Shown here: piece after piece, positions 26,528 to 36,580 of the stretch
How the letters are laid out: every line of letters starts with the position of its first letter
How positions within the stretch are numbered: position 1 is the first letter of the stretch
Assembly (NCBI GenBank): GCA_964016875.1
Contig: OZ024719.1
Coordinates: forward strand, 69,573,224-69,637,223
Source: Fallopia convolvulus
Taxonomy: Eukaryota > Streptophyta > Magnoliopsida > Caryophyllales > Polygonaceae
Reading direction: 5' to 3'
DNA length: 64,000 nucleotides
Made by a program: the position numbers and the translations under genes
Notes under the pieces: generated by a model
The model's database searches: none
What the model saw: the letters and a program-made list of their open reading frames with translations, nothing else
Told to the model about the DNA's origin: nothing

Positions 26528-29500
26528 ATCTCGGCTATATAATGTAATTGGAATACTCCATTGTGGAGTTGCACAGTGACCTATGCTGTGATTATGAAAA
26601 CAGATTTCACGACAAACAAACAATGAAAAAATATACTGTGGAGTTACTTTCGTGTACAAGATGTAAATGTGAGACAGCAAGAAACATGTTTTGCTAAATA
26701 GTAACTTGCTATTTCATTTTCTTCACCTTCAGAAGCACTTCTTGAAATACTTCAAGCCTCATCATTCCTATATCCTATAAACTATATTTGGTGAAAGAAA
26801 GTAGAAAATCTTCATCCACATAAATGAGTTCTTTTTTTGCTATTCTAAACTTTGATTTAGGAAAGTTTTTCTTCTGAAACAAACCTCGTGAGTAAGGTAA
26901 AGAGAAGAAAAATTGCCTTGGGACTATTACTTTGAACTGATATTTTTGTCTTCAGTTGTCAATGTTAAATGCAGAGTGGGACCGCATATTGAAGGAAACA
27001 CAATTGAATATGAATTTTTTAGAACCTTTCGTAGCATTCAGGAGAGTTATGCTTCAAATATTGGGCTGCACTGAATGCACATTGCAGCATCTTTTGCAAT
27101 CTTCCTCTATTCTTCGCAAGGTTAATAAAAAAAACTTCTTCTAATTACTGAGATCCTGAATCTACGGTAAGCTTTAATTTAATTTATTGTTGGCAGGGCT
27201 CCAGGTTTTCTCAAGCTGCAGCTGCTTTACATGAATTCAAATTTAAGTGCAACGATCAAGAGGGACCACTTTCAGCATCCCATTGGCTTGGAAGGGTAAT
27301 GTTCTTTTGCTTTTTTTTTTTTACAGTTGGTAAAAAAATTTAGACATGATGACAACTAGAGAGTGGTTTGGCTTTAAATGCGGATTTTAAAATGTGCATA
27401 TCCCCTCAAGGATAATGTGCATATGAAGAAACAAATGGAATCTATTCTGCAACTGTGCTGTCTACTCAAATCCAAACATAACATCACTTGTGTGCACCAA
27501 AATATTGAATCCTTTCTTTCTTTAAAATATACTCCCTCCGACCGGAAATAAGTGTCGTTTTAGCACTTGAATTTTGATCAACTTTATGTGTCGTTTTAGG
27601 TTTTCTATGCAAATAATTAGGGGTGAGGTATAAGAATTGTTATTGGAATTTGTTTTGTTTGACCAATACTCTTCATTTATTGGGCCAAAAAGGTGATAAA
27701 TATTTAAAAGGTGATAAAATTGAGAAATCTTTAAGATATTGAGTTTAATTAATGTTTTTCTTAAAACTTGTGTCGAGTGCTAAAACGACACTTATTTCCG
27801 ATCAGAGGGAGTACTTGATATGTTGAGCAAACGTGGAACAAAGATATGGCTCACAGCCTTAGCATATATTACCTTCTGGCTAGGGGAAAAATTCGTTTAG
27901 AGAGTTTCCTATGCAATCATTCTTGTGGCTGCATGCTTAAAACAATTCGTAAAATGTTTAGGGTCTAGGGCCTAGAGTTCAGAGGGTGCTTTGAGTGCGT
28001 TTTTTTCCTCTCTTGCTAGCTCTAGCATGGCTTTGTGTGCTGTGTGCTTTTCATGTGTCTGCTTTTGTGCTCTTCTGCTTTGGGCGTGCTTTCCTTGTTT
28101 GTGCTCTTCTGCTTTGGATGTGCTTTCCTTGTTTGTGCTCTTCTGCTTTGGGTGTGCTTTTCTTGTTTGTGCTCTTGTGGTCTTCTGCTTTAGGTGTGCT
28201 TTTCTTGTTTGTGCTCATGTGGTTTTCTCTTCGTATGTGATTTTCTTGTTTGTGTACTTGTGCTAATCTGCTTTAGGTGTGCTTTCCATGTCTCTCTTTT
28301 GCTTTTTGAGCTTGCCTTCTCTGAATCTATCTGAAACATCCTCTTGACTTGCTTGGGGTAAAGGTGTGTATAACCCGACACCCTAGACTTTGCACGTGTG
28401 GTACTTCACCGGGTAGATGTAGGTGTAATAGTAGTAGTTGTTGTTGTGCTTGTGTATTCCTTGATATAAATGTTTGATGCCTTGAAGATGGAAAATCTAC
28501 ACACCTTTTTGCTTGTAGAAAATTAGCATTCTTATGTGCTTATCTGATCCCAGCTTGAGGAAGCCAAACTTTTGAAAGCCCAGGATCAACATCAGATGGC
28601 TATCAACCTTGGAAAGTACATAGCAGAACATAATCAATTATCTGAGGATTCCTCAGATGTGTATCGTTTAGTTGGAAAATGGCTGGCAGAAACTCGATCT
28701 AGCAAGTGAGTTCTTATAGGAATAATTAAAAGTACATGGGGGTGTTTTATCTCATTTTGCATTTTATATACATAATTGCCTTTGCAGCTCCAGGACAATC
28801 TTGGATAAGTACCTCAAACGTGCAGTTTTAATTGCTGGGAATTTAAAAAATGTTAGCAAGAAGTCCTTGGCCAGACAATGTCAGACACATTTCCATCTTG
28901 CACATTATGCAGATGCCTTGTTTAGAAGTCACGAGGACAGGCTTAATTCTAGTGAGTGGCAAGCAGCAATGCGTTTGAGGAAACACAAGGTACTTTTATC
29001 CCTTTTTCTGAGAGATGATAAGAAATTAAGAAGTGAAACCGTATGTGCAGATGCTGACTAGTTTCTTCAATATCTCATCTTTTTGTTGGATTATTTCTTC
29101 AGACGTTGGAGTTAGAAGCACTTATTAAGCGCTTGAGGAGTTCAACAAAGGCAAGTTGGCTTGTGACATATTGCTATTAGCAAAATCTGATTTCTATAAA
29201 AATGTTGGTTCTTTTTGTATGACCTGCATCTTGTGGTGCTCAGGGGGATAAAACAGACTATTCAATGAAGATACAAGAGTTACAGAAGCAACTTACAATG
29301 GACAAAGAGGAGGCTGAAAAATTACAGGTATTCTGTAGCAGAAAAACTTTTGATGATACAGGACCTGAATGATGCTACTCATGCTTAATTTTGTAAGCCT
29401 CTAGGTCTCCAATTTGTTTTCATGTTGATGAAAATAAAGTCTCGCAAGATGTTTTCTCGATGTCTTGTCAGAGGAACATACTTATTTTTCTTAGTTGCAA

Positions 29501-32500
29501 TTAGAAGGTTCAAATGGTTTAAGATGTCTGCAATGGTCAAATGTCAACATTAATGCTTAGATAGAGGAGTAATTTCGATTTAGTACTAGATAAATGTTTA
29601 GAAAACTTGTGACATTGTAATGCTATTACCATGCTGTCAAGACTATGAAGTCCTGTATAGAAATATTTTGCCGGTACTGTGAACATTTCTGCTGTAAAGA
29701 CCTCATTGTCATGCTTCTTATGATCTCAAAAGGACAAAAAGGGAGTTTCTTATTACTGGCATATTTTTGCAAGTGTTCTTATTCTCTTTTTCACTCAGAA
29801 TGACAGGGACAATTTTCTGAACCTCACATTGGATGGATACAAACAATGCCTGGTTGTAGGGGATAAATATGACGTCAGAGTGGTCTGTTCTCCATTTACC
29901 TTTTGCTTATATTTGTTGGATTTGAGTGCATGACTTACTATGCTTAGATACTTGTTATAATCGTGTAATGGAACAATATTTATACATGAGCTAAATTTGC
30001 TCAACTTGTCTGCTGAAAAGAAGATGAGCATCAAAAATTTGCTTCACCGTAAGGGATCTGTAATTCTGCATGATAAATCAATCATTGCTATCTTAATCCA
30101 AATTCCTTAGAACATTAACTCGTATTCAGTCAAACTATTATCTATCCTTTAATGTAATCTCTTCTTCTTTTTTGGATATCTGCCTACTCCATGAAGGATA
30201 ATATCAGAAACTTGCCTTGCCAGGTATTTCGACTTATTTCGCTGTGGTTTGGTCTTTCATCCAGGCAACATGTTGTAACTGCCATGCTTAGCGCAATAAA
30301 AGAGGTATCTGTGTTTCTTATGTAAACATCTCTCTGACATAAGTGTCGCCATGTGTTGGTGGGGGTGGGGGTGGGGGGATGGTTGAACACCCAGACCCTA
30401 ATAAGCTTTTGGTCATGGCTGTGAATTTGCTGCTGATGCTCTACAGCCATAATCCTTATTTTATGCCTGCAAGTTAGCTAGAAAATATCAGTGATTTAAG
30501 GATAGGAAAGCACTTTGGAGGTGTGAGTTTTATAAACCTTTTGGTTTATAATTGCAATTGTGGAGTGGTCTCTCTCAAATTTTCACTAGAGGATGTAGTA
30601 TTCTGCTGAAATTTCTCATTTTTCACATAGGCTTATACAGTGGCTATTAACTTTCTCACATTTGCAACTTGGTTCTGTACCTTCTTTTTTGCCAACAAGA
30701 TGTCTTCTTATCTGTTTATACATCTCCCATCTTACCATACTTCTTTTTACGGAAGGTTCGATAGAATTTGGAACCTAAAAGTGATGTAAAGCAGGAGGTA
30801 AATTAGGTAATGAAACAATCAGCACCAATTAAAAAGAAAAAATTCCAAGGGTATTCTGCTGAAATTTCTCATTTTTCACATAGGCTTATACAGTGGTTAT
30901 TAACTTTCTCACCTTTGCAACTTGGTTCTGTACCTTCTTTTTGCCAACAAGACGTCTTCTTATCTGTTTATACATCTCCCATCTTTGTATACTTCTTTTT
31001 ACAGAAGGTTCGATAGAATTTGGAATCTAAAAATGATGCAAAGCAGGAGGTAATTTAGGTGATGAAACAATCAGCACCAATTAAAAAGAAAAAATTCCAA
31101 GGGAGTCTTTTGTCAAAGGAAATAAACGTAATTATGAGATGCTCTATACCTCTGCTCTTCTCCTGATTTAGAGCTCCTATATTCCAAGTTAAAACTCTAG
31201 TTTTGCTACCTAGCTGCTCTTAGCCTTAGTTAAGCATCCTGCCTGTCTTCTGTTGCCAGCTGCAAAACTCTGTCAGTTATCTTCCTCAATATACCTACCT
31301 TTGTTCTTAGTTCTTACAAAAATTTCTGTTTTGCAGGTGCACTCTTACAAGTTTATACCGCTTGTGTACCAGATCGCTTCAAGGATGGGTAACTCTAAAG
31401 ATATTCAGGGACCTAGTAGCTTTCAGGTATGTGTTTGTTTAGCATGATGACTTTCTTACTCAATTCCTAATAAGCCCTTATAAGTTCTGATATACTCACT
31501 TCCTTGTGGCATGATTGAAGGCTCTTTTATCCACATCTATTGAACTTATTTTTCTGTGAACCCTGCAGTTTGCTTTAATTTCTCTTGTGAAGAAAATGGC
31601 CATTGATCATCCGTATCATACTATATTTCAGGTAGGTTATAACTTGCACAGACAAATTATGCAACTTTATAGATTGCGACCAGCTAAAAATTTAGTAGTC
31701 ACAAAAGTGATTTATTATTATTTTCTAATACCATTGTGATATCATGCTTTTTGAGCCATATGCCTCGGGTATGCAACAATACCATGGTTCATCTGCATAA
31801 GCAGTTGCTTATAGAATTCGTCTTTTTCCACTGCTCTATGTGCTTTGGGGCAGTCTGTATGTTATTGCTTGAGAAATTTTGTTCAACCTTATGCCTCTGT
31901 TTCCGTGGTGTTTCCTTCTTCTTCTCTATCCCCATTAGCTTCTAGCCCTTGCAAATGGTGATCGTATAAAAGATAAGCAGCGTAGTAGAAACTCTTTTGT
32001 GGTAGACATGGATAAAAAGCTTGCAGCTGAAAATCTCTTGGAAGAACTATCCAAGTACCATGGGGCCATTATCAAACAGGTAACAATAAGTCATCACCAA
32101 TATCATCCAATTATGGTTTTTGTTTAATTTCAAGCTTTGATTGGATTTGCTGAATCCATAAATTTCTTTTCTATGTCATCCAGATGAAACAAATGGTGGA
32201 GGTGTATATTAAACTAGCTGAACTGGAAACTAAGAGAGAAGTATGCTTGTTCTGTTTTAATTTGTATAATCTGCATTTTTACACCTTATGAGGAGGAAGT
32301 GCTATCAGGAGTTTTTGATAGTCAGCTTAAAAACCCATTTCACAGGATACAAACAAGAGGATGGGCTTGCCAAGAGAGATTCGTAATCTTCGGCAGCTTG
32401 AACTTGTAAGTTGAACCCTCCATCTGTATTTTAGATGTTCGAGTAATTTATAATGATACTATTCCTAGAATATTTTATGGGAGATGTAGAAAAATTCTCT

Positions 32501-35500
32501 AGTTATCTGCTCCACTAAATGGGATTTGAAAGTTTGCTATGGTATCATCTACGATTTTAGCATCAATAGAGCCTACACAATTATAATTAAGATTGGAAAG
32601 CTATGCGTTTGCAACAGTTCATGAGCCAAAAAGAATGGTTGCAAACATGGGTAAAAAAGCACGAGTAAGCCTTTTATTAGGATAGAGTATGAGCTACTTT
32701 ACAAATAATTTTATCGAGATAGAAATTGAAATGTCTCTTTGGTGGGCAGCTCAGAGAATCCACTTAGCAATTTTCAAACAAAATCGTAGTTTTGTGTCTT
32801 CCTCCAATCGTCTATCATTCCATCCATAATAATCTCAGCATTTTATATTTATGATGTACTAGCATTATAAATCTATGTTGAATATAACTACAGCGAGATG
32901 TAGAGAGTACTTATGGTGCAACTGCAACAACTTTACTGATGAACTATGATTCGCTTTGTGGTGGACAAAGCGTGTTTTTTATTAATGCTGTGTACAATAA
33001 TGGTTATGATTGGTTCAGATAATAGCTTATTCAACTCCCTCTTCTTCATACCCTAAGCTGTTTTATTTTATGTTTCAAAAATCGTGTTGTAGGTACCAGT
33101 AGTCACAGCAAATGTTCCTGTAGATCCTAGCTGCCAATATCAGGAAGGAAGCTTCCCGCACTTCCAAGGATTGGCTGATTCAGTCATGTACATCTTCATT
33201 GCCTTCTAATTTCCTTTTAATACTTTTTTCACCGGGTTCCCAACTGAATTTAATGTCTTGGCATCTGCAGAGTGATGAATGGAATAAATGCTCCCAAAGT
33301 GGTCGAGTGTTATGGTTCTGATGGGAAAACATACAGACAACTTGCTAAGTCAGGAAATGATGACCTGAGACAAGATGCTGTATGAACTTAATATCTCTCT
33401 TCATTTTTTTCTTGGTTGCCATATTAGATGCTCCACATAAATATGTAAAAAGAGTTACGTGTCAAAAGCTACCTTTTAAAGTAGGTGTTTGTTTATTTAA
33501 TCTTATCCATTATTTTTAATTAGGTGTCTATCTCAGGGGACAAATAAGAAAAATAAAATTCACATGGAAGTATTGGAAAAGGGAAAGTTTTAAGTAGCTG
33601 AAAAATAAACGAAAATATCTATAAGTACATTGTAGTCAAAGTACATACAAATTTTCACCAGAAACTAGCTTTGTGGCTCAGATTAAGGGAACATACTTTA
33701 TGAGGTGGCTCCTACTCGATTCTTTCAACTTCACTAGCTTCCTAACCTTTCTAGTGTATATAAACAACAATCTATTTTATGAGAGCATCGCATTATTTTG
33801 GTTATCTGCTTTACATTGATTTATCATCGGCAGGTTATGGAGCAATTTTTCGGTTTGGTAAACACTTTTCTGCTGAACCATAGAGATACATGGAAGAGAA
33901 AATTAGGCATACGTACATACAAGGTACATTTTCACCTTGAATAATATTTATTTCTCACATGGGTTTTTGATGAAATAGTGTAACTGGGGGAGCAAGGTAA
34001 CTACTGGAATGCAGTAGCAATAGGCTCATTGCAATTTTTGCTATGAGATTTATTTTCGTCTCAATTATTTGATTCAGTTAGGGGACTTGCAATTGTAGCA
34101 TGTTTATTTAAAAAGTGTCTGAATGATTATTAACTTGATTACATTTTGAATGATATTGAAGGTGGTTCCTTTTACCCCAAGTGCTGGAGTTATTGAGTGG
34201 GTAGACGGTACTCTTCCTCTTGGTGAATATCTTATAGGAAGGTGAGTGTTCACTTCCTTCTATCTGGGTTCTTTAGATTGGTTTATCCGTATGATTACCT
34301 GAAGTTTTCAATGATCAGCTCAAGGAATGGAGGAGCACATGGACGTTATGGTGTTGGAGACTGGTCATTCCCAAAATGCAGAGAGCTCATGGCAAATGCA
34401 AGTTCCCTATGCTTTAGTTTATGTAAAATATGTGAAAGAGTATTTGTTGCCAATTGATTTGTGTTAGATAATAACTTTCTGCAAAATATTCATTGCGGTA
34501 TTTGATAGGCGAAAGACAAACGTAAGGCATTTCAAGAAGTGAGCAACAACTTCAGGTATCTTTGCAGAAGGGAATCTAAACTAAACATTCATATTCATCT
34601 AGTTAGATTTTTGAGTCAGAGATCTTGCAGGCCTGTGATGCATCACTTCTTTTTGGAGAGATTTTTGCAACCTGCTGATTGGTTTGAGAAGCGGCTTGCT
34701 TACATTCGAAGTGTTGCAGCAAGTTCAATGGTCCGTATATCCAACTCTAGCAATTGGCAAGAACTGTCTCATTATGATATCTTCTTCTATGCATTAATCT
34801 TTTCTACCTTATCACGATCATCTGATGCAAATCCTATAAAGTTTATTTATTTTGTTGTTGAGGTTGTTTGGGCCATTTGGAGAATTTTGATTTTATTTGA
34901 AAATGTCTATCAGAAGCTTTTTAGAAGGTTCATCTTTCATGCAGCAATTTCTCAGTTATTTGGTGTTAATTGTGTTCTATCTAGGCTATTATGATGAATC
35001 TCTATTGAACTTAGTCTCATGATACTTACTGATGCAAGCTTATTATCTCCATTTCAGGTGGGTTACATTGTTGGGCTTGGGGATCGTCATTCTATGAATA
35101 TCCTAATTGATCAAGCCACTGCAGAAGTTGTGCATATTGATCTTGGTGTTGCATTTGAGCAAGGGTTGATGCTTAAGACACCTGAGCGGGTTTGTCATTA
35201 AAAATCTGATTCGTCATGCACTAAAGTACGCTCCTTGATATGATTTTAGTATGATTGTTTTTAATGATCAAATGCACCTGTCAGGTTCCATTTCGGCTTA
35301 CAAGAGACATCATTGATGGAATGGGTGTTACTGGAGTGGAAGGAGTTTTCAGACGATGCTCTGAGCAAACCCTTGCTGTCATGCGTACAAATAAGGAAGC
35401 TCTTCTAACTATTGTTGAGGTAATGCTTTTAACTTGGGCATCTTCCAAGGTCACAGGGTGAAGCTGTTTTTCTGTTTTCGGTTTTTTTTTTCTCAATCAA

Positions 35501-36580
35501 TGTAAGAATTGGTATGCAGGTTTTCATTCATGATCCTTTGTACAAGTGGGCCTTATCTCCTCTCAAAGCACTGCAGCGACAGAAGGTAAATTCAGACTTC
35601 GACCCCTCCATCCCATTGTATTAAACAAATCATCAATTATATTTGAGGAGCTGAGTACTATAATTTATATTATATCCAATTGTTAAAGTTGATTTTTTTT
35701 ATTTGATACTTATACTATAGTATTAATATGAAAATGTAATTGTATGTTTAACTATAATATAATATAATATAATATGATTATGATATTTCACTGAAAATAA
35801 AAACAAGCTTATCATTTCTATATTCTGTTTCAATGATATTTGTAGAAAATGAAAATTTTATTTGCATTGATTTATTCTATAAGTTTATCTAGTAGTAGAT
35901 GATAAAGGTGCTGCAAATCATGTGCCTTTACATGTAATAAAGTACAAATAATCTTTCTATCCTTGTGCTCTTGAAAATTGTTGATGCACAAATATGTGTG
36001 TTGCATCATAGTTGCTTTGCTACTGCACAATTGAATATTAAATCTAAAAGTAGGGATGAATTGTTAACTTGAAGTGCATTTCTGATCAAGGGTAGTTTTC
36101 AAAATCCGTACACTTTGCACTCACCTTTTCAATTGCTATGTACAAGTATCCGACTAGCTCGCATAATGTATTCCCCCGTTTAATGTTCTTTTGCTCCCAG
36201 CAGGAGACAGATGATGTGTTGGAGAGTAGCTGGGACGATTCTCAAGGTGGGCATGAAGGTAACAAGGATGCAGCTCGCGCACTGCTTCGTGTCAAACAAA
36301 AACTAGATGGATATGAAGAGGGGGAAATGAGAAGTCTCCATGGGCAGGTAATTTCTGAATATTTATGCAATTACTATTTCACTATCCATCCTCTTGTGCC
36401 ACAGAGTTTGCGTTTCTTTCCTATTTGCAAGTGTAGGTTTCAGCAGACTAACTCTATTCTAAATTTCTAAAACAATAGTTTGTCATCATTTTTGTATTGT
36501 AGGTTCAACAATTGATTCAAGATGCTACTGATTCAGAGCGCATGTGTCAAATGTTTCCCGGATGGGCTGCTTGGTTATGA
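810..36580 (+). CDS. ATM: ATM serine/threonine kinase, 5'-truncated by window start (71 exons)
   Basis: PI3K-like kinase that signals DNA double-strand breaks in the nucleus. Exons, joined in frame: 810-886, 2422-2520, 4206-4262, 4533-4596, 4803-4877, 5377-5418, 5614-5684, 6379-6427, 6518-6589, 6705-6860, 6935-7024, 7125-7312, 7899-8517, 8605-8676, 8772-8936, 9679-9804, 10151-10278, 11522-11678, 11761-11807, 11887-11950, 12118-12192, 12991-13110, 13345-13530, 14150-14271, 14360-14429, 14537-14664, 16102-16243, 16324-16464, 16666-16764, 16861-16907, 17283-17475, 17571-17792, 19371-19442, 20146-20215, 20703-20820, 20903-21026, 21309-21452, 22059-22163, 22386-22433, 22517-22621, 23171-23257, 23680-23988, 24787-24896, 25333-25399, 25481-25555, 25909-26028, 26956-27120, 27197-27295, 28554-28705, 28788-28989, 29103-29150, 29244-29327, 29799-29882, 30224-30304, 31337-31426, 31569-31631, 31939-32079, 32184-32240, 32346-32405, 33093-33187, 33271-33379, 33834-33923, 34162-34241, 34319-34397, 34509-34555, 34631-34730, 35058-35189, 35285-35419, 35520-35585, 36204-36347, 36503-36580. 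Total 7998 nt without a stop until TGA at 36578. Four introns use GC donors. Animal and plant ATM proteins are near 3000 residues or more, so the N-terminus lies upstream of the window. I identified the gene from its kinase and FATC motifs. Exon edges were read by eye and a few acceptors are ambiguous. Confidence 0.95.
1065..2010 (+). repeat. Tandem segmental duplication in the ATM intron at 887-2421
   Basis: About 1065-1450 and 1480-2010 share an ordered series of matches: cactaaaa, ttttgaagaaatca, gatgaatct, tatgaatcgattg, and tttttggaattgtggggtgg. The second copy is longer because a SINE-like element (1527-1773) inserted into it. The duplication therefore predates the SINE insertion. Confidence 0.75.
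1527..1773 (-). mobile_element. SINE-like retroposon with 11-bp target-site duplication
   Basis: A 247-bp insert is flanked by AATCAAAACTA at 1516-1526 and again at 1774-1784. The uninterrupted duplicate copy near 1093 shows the empty site. Read on the minus strand it matches the copy at 9247-9478 along its whole length, ending in a CCCCATCTTGACCCC-like block and an ACTGGG(T/C)..ATGATG tail. It is non-coding and has no terminal inverted repeats, as expected for a SINE. Confidence 0.75.
5146..5308 (+). mobile_element. SINE-like retroposon, 5'-truncated copy
   Basis: Begins at ttggtgcattctaact and runs through a GGGCAGGGGTACCCCCATC block to ACTGGGTCAATGATGAATG. It aligns with the 3' two thirds of the copy at 9247-9478. 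It is preceded by a 26-bp tandem pair (attatggaaatcatgtgtag, 5099-5150). I did not find a clear target-site duplication. Confidence 0.65.
5664..5962 (+). repeat. 150-bp tandem duplication spanning an ATM 5' splice site
   Basis: Copy 1 is 5664-5813 and copy 2 is 5814 to about 5962, with a 150-bp period and near identity apart from a 2-bp gap. Copy 1 begins in the last 21 nt of the exon at 5614-5684, so copy 2 carries a second CTTCAAT/gtaagt donor at 5834/5835. Copy 1 supplies several pyrimidine-rich ttag acceptors just upstream. Confidence 0.93.
7025..7124 (+). repeat. C-rich tract in a 100-bp ATM intron
   Basis: The intron between the exons ending 7024 and starting 7125 is dominated by runs of C broken by single A (7043-7081), followed by a T-rich acceptor ending in tgtag. 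It is a simple-sequence tract with possible i-motif/G-quadruplex character on the two strands. Confidence 0.8.
9247..9478 (+). mobile_element. SINE-like retroposon with 14-bp target-site duplication
   Basis: A 232-bp element is flanked by ACTATAATAAATGG (9233-9246) and ACTATCATAAATGG (9479-9492), one mismatch. It is the most complete copy of the family also seen at 1527-1773, 5146-5308 and 18806-18925. The 3' end is CTGGGTCAATGATGATGAT. I could not find convincing A and B boxes of a Pol III promoter, so the tRNA origin is unproven. Confidence 0.78.
10731..11083. mobile_element. Stowaway MITE in ATM intron
   Basis: A 353-bp element with terminal inverted repeats CTCCCTCCGATCG / CGATCAGAGGGAG. 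The inner arms also pair (attatgtgacgttttaa with aaacgtcacataat). It is flanked by TA on both sides (10729-10730 and 11084-11085). The TIR and TA target match Tc1/mariner-derived Stowaway elements of plants. No coding capacity. Confidence 0.92.
15641..15714 (+). repeat. Near-perfect short hairpin in ATM intron
   Basis: The arms 15641-15668 and 15687-15714 are inverted repeats of about 28 bp with roughly two mismatches and an 18-nt loop. In RNA they would form a compact stem-loop. It could be a decayed MITE or a small-RNA-type precursor; nothing in the sequence decides between these. Confidence 0.6.
18155..18403. mobile_element. Stowaway MITE in ATM intron
   Basis: A 249-bp element with TIRs beginning CTCCCTCCGTTTCACAATAC and ending in its complement, flanked by TA at 18153-18154 and 18404-18405. 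The terminal arms pair for about 30 bp (ACAAGTATTGTGGAACGGAG at the right). The subterminal sequence differs from the other two Stowaway copies, so it is a separate subfamily. Confidence 0.92.
18806..18925 (+). mobile_element. SINE-like retroposon 3' fragment with (GTT)n tail
   Basis: Contains the family's 3' block: CCCCATCCTGACCACCCAG, then a CTGCAGCGGGACTATACTGG segment, followed by GTCAATGTGG and about six TTG units. TTG-type tails are typical of several asterid SINEs. The 5' portion is missing. Confidence 0.65.
22966..23035. mobile_element. Possible short Stowaway relic
   Basis: Short segment with cctccgatcaaaag at the left and gcgaaggag next to ta at the right. It resembles a heavily deleted Stowaway, but the arms are degenerate. 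Confidence 0.3.
23461..23750 (+). repeat. Degenerate duplication of an ATM exon start
   Basis: 23461-23555 resembles 23648-23750 (shared gaaatggacttct, atagctta, acatttgaa and gaatat blocks in the same order). The right copy contains the true acceptor (gatag at 23675-23679) and the first codons of the exon at 23680-23988. The left copy is a decayed pseudo-exon with multiple stops. Confidence 0.6.
24181..24300 (+). repeat. Direct repeat pair in ATM intron, 90-bp period
   Basis: The block taccttaagagtttccaatg and its following gagatgaga occur at about 24181-24210 and again at 24271-24300. The sequence between also shows similar tcacctaactttc/cccacctagctttc parts. Confidence 0.7.
26157..26675 (+). 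repeat. Three-copy intronic repeat with a 28-G run
   Basis: The core ggagttgcacagtgacct occurs near 26159, 26358 and 26565. The last two copies share a 207-bp period (26328-26534 and 26535 on), both starting ctatataatgtaattgg. An uninterrupted run of 28 G lies at 26500-26527 and a shorter G-rich tract at 26297-26312. The unit is non-coding and lies in the ATM intron 26029-26955. Confidence 0.8.
27532..27811. mobile_element. Stowaway MITE in ATM intron
   Basis: A 280-bp element with TIRs CTCCCTCCGACCGGAAATAA and the matching right end ATTTCCGATCAGAGGGAG, flanked by TA (27530-27531 and 27812-27813). The arms extend inward through gtgtcgttttagc / gctaaaacgacac. No coding capacity. Confidence 0.92.
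28040..28300 (+). repeat. 34-bp minisatellite in ATM intron
   Basis: Units beginning gtgctcttctgctttggg start at 28067, 28101, 28135 and 28169, giving a 34-bp period, followed by diverged units to about 28300. A long hydrophobic Cys/Phe/Leu-rich open frame across it is a by-product of the repeat and not a gene. Confidence 0.88.
28350..28448 (+). mobile_element. SINE 3' end, (TAG/TTG)-tailed
   Basis: ggtgtgtataacccgacacc, then a cacgtgtggtacttcaccggg segment split by short changes, then a tag/ttg repeat tail. The layout resembles the 3' half of asterid tRNA-derived SINEs, which end in a CACTGGG-like motif and TTG repeats. It is a second family, distinct from the one at 9247. Confidence 0.5.
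30599..31103 (+). repeat. 253-bp tandem duplication in ATM intron
   Basis: Copy 1 is 30599-30851 and copy 2 is 30852-31103, both starting tattctgctgaaatttctc and ending aaaattccaaggg. They differ by only a few substitutions and 1-bp gaps, so the duplication is recent. It lies wholly within the intron 30305-31336. Confidence 0.93.
33271..35585 (+). other. ATM: ATM PI3K-like kinase catalytic domain exons
   Basis: Numbering is relative to the first codon in the window. The N-lobe has YRQLAKSGNDDLRQDA with the putative ATP-binding lysine K2339. The catalytic loop reads GLGDRHSMNILID with D2490 and N2495. The metal-binding segment reads HIDLGVAFEQG with D2509. The 19-residue spacing between the two aspartates and about 151 from the lysine match human ATM. 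The segment VPFRLTRDIIDGMGVTGVEG just downstream is the ATM-type activation/PRD-proximal region and separates ATM from ATR, mTOR and SMG1. All key residues are present, so the kinase is predicted to be active. Confidence 0.95.
36204..36580 (+). other. ATM: ATM PRD tail and FATC exons, stop codon
   Basis: The penultimate exon encodes an acidic, hydrophilic segment (ETDDVLESSWDDSQGG and on). The last exon encodes the FATC end, finishing MFPGWAAWL and then TGA at 36578-36580. FATC is the obligatory short C-terminal module of PIKKs. The acceptor at 36200-36203 is a tandem NAGNAG (cagcag), so an extra glutamine is possible. Confidence 0.93.

Larger units (their letters stand above)
22517..31426 (+). 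other. ATM: ATM FAT-domain exons (approximate)
   Basis: Counting back from the C-terminus by human ATM domain spacing places the FAT region in about exons 40-55. The sequence fits helical TPR-like repeats: the exon at 23680-23988 contains EHEGNWSKALEYYDLQ, the exon at 24787 begins YEAAWRTGNWDYSLL, and the exons at 28554-28989 carry a helix-pair pattern of the same kind. In this family the FAT region packs around the kinase domain. The boundaries are inferred from spacing, not measured. Confidence 0.75.

Noticed and set aside
26221..26680. Proline-rich minus-strand frames
   Set aside because: The prolines come from the G homopolymer; the region is repetitive ATM intron.
27991..28266. Long Cys/Phe/Leu-rich frame resembling a membrane protein
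   Set aside because: It lies in an ATM intron and is produced by the 34-bp minisatellite; other frames there are also open.
34539..34994. 151-codon open frame in the ATM kinase region as one exon
   Set aside because: It reads through introns; the kinase motifs require splicing at 34555/34631 and 34730/35058.
35750..35790. taatataatataatat tract as a regulatory element
   Set aside because: It is a simple AT repeat within an ATM intron.
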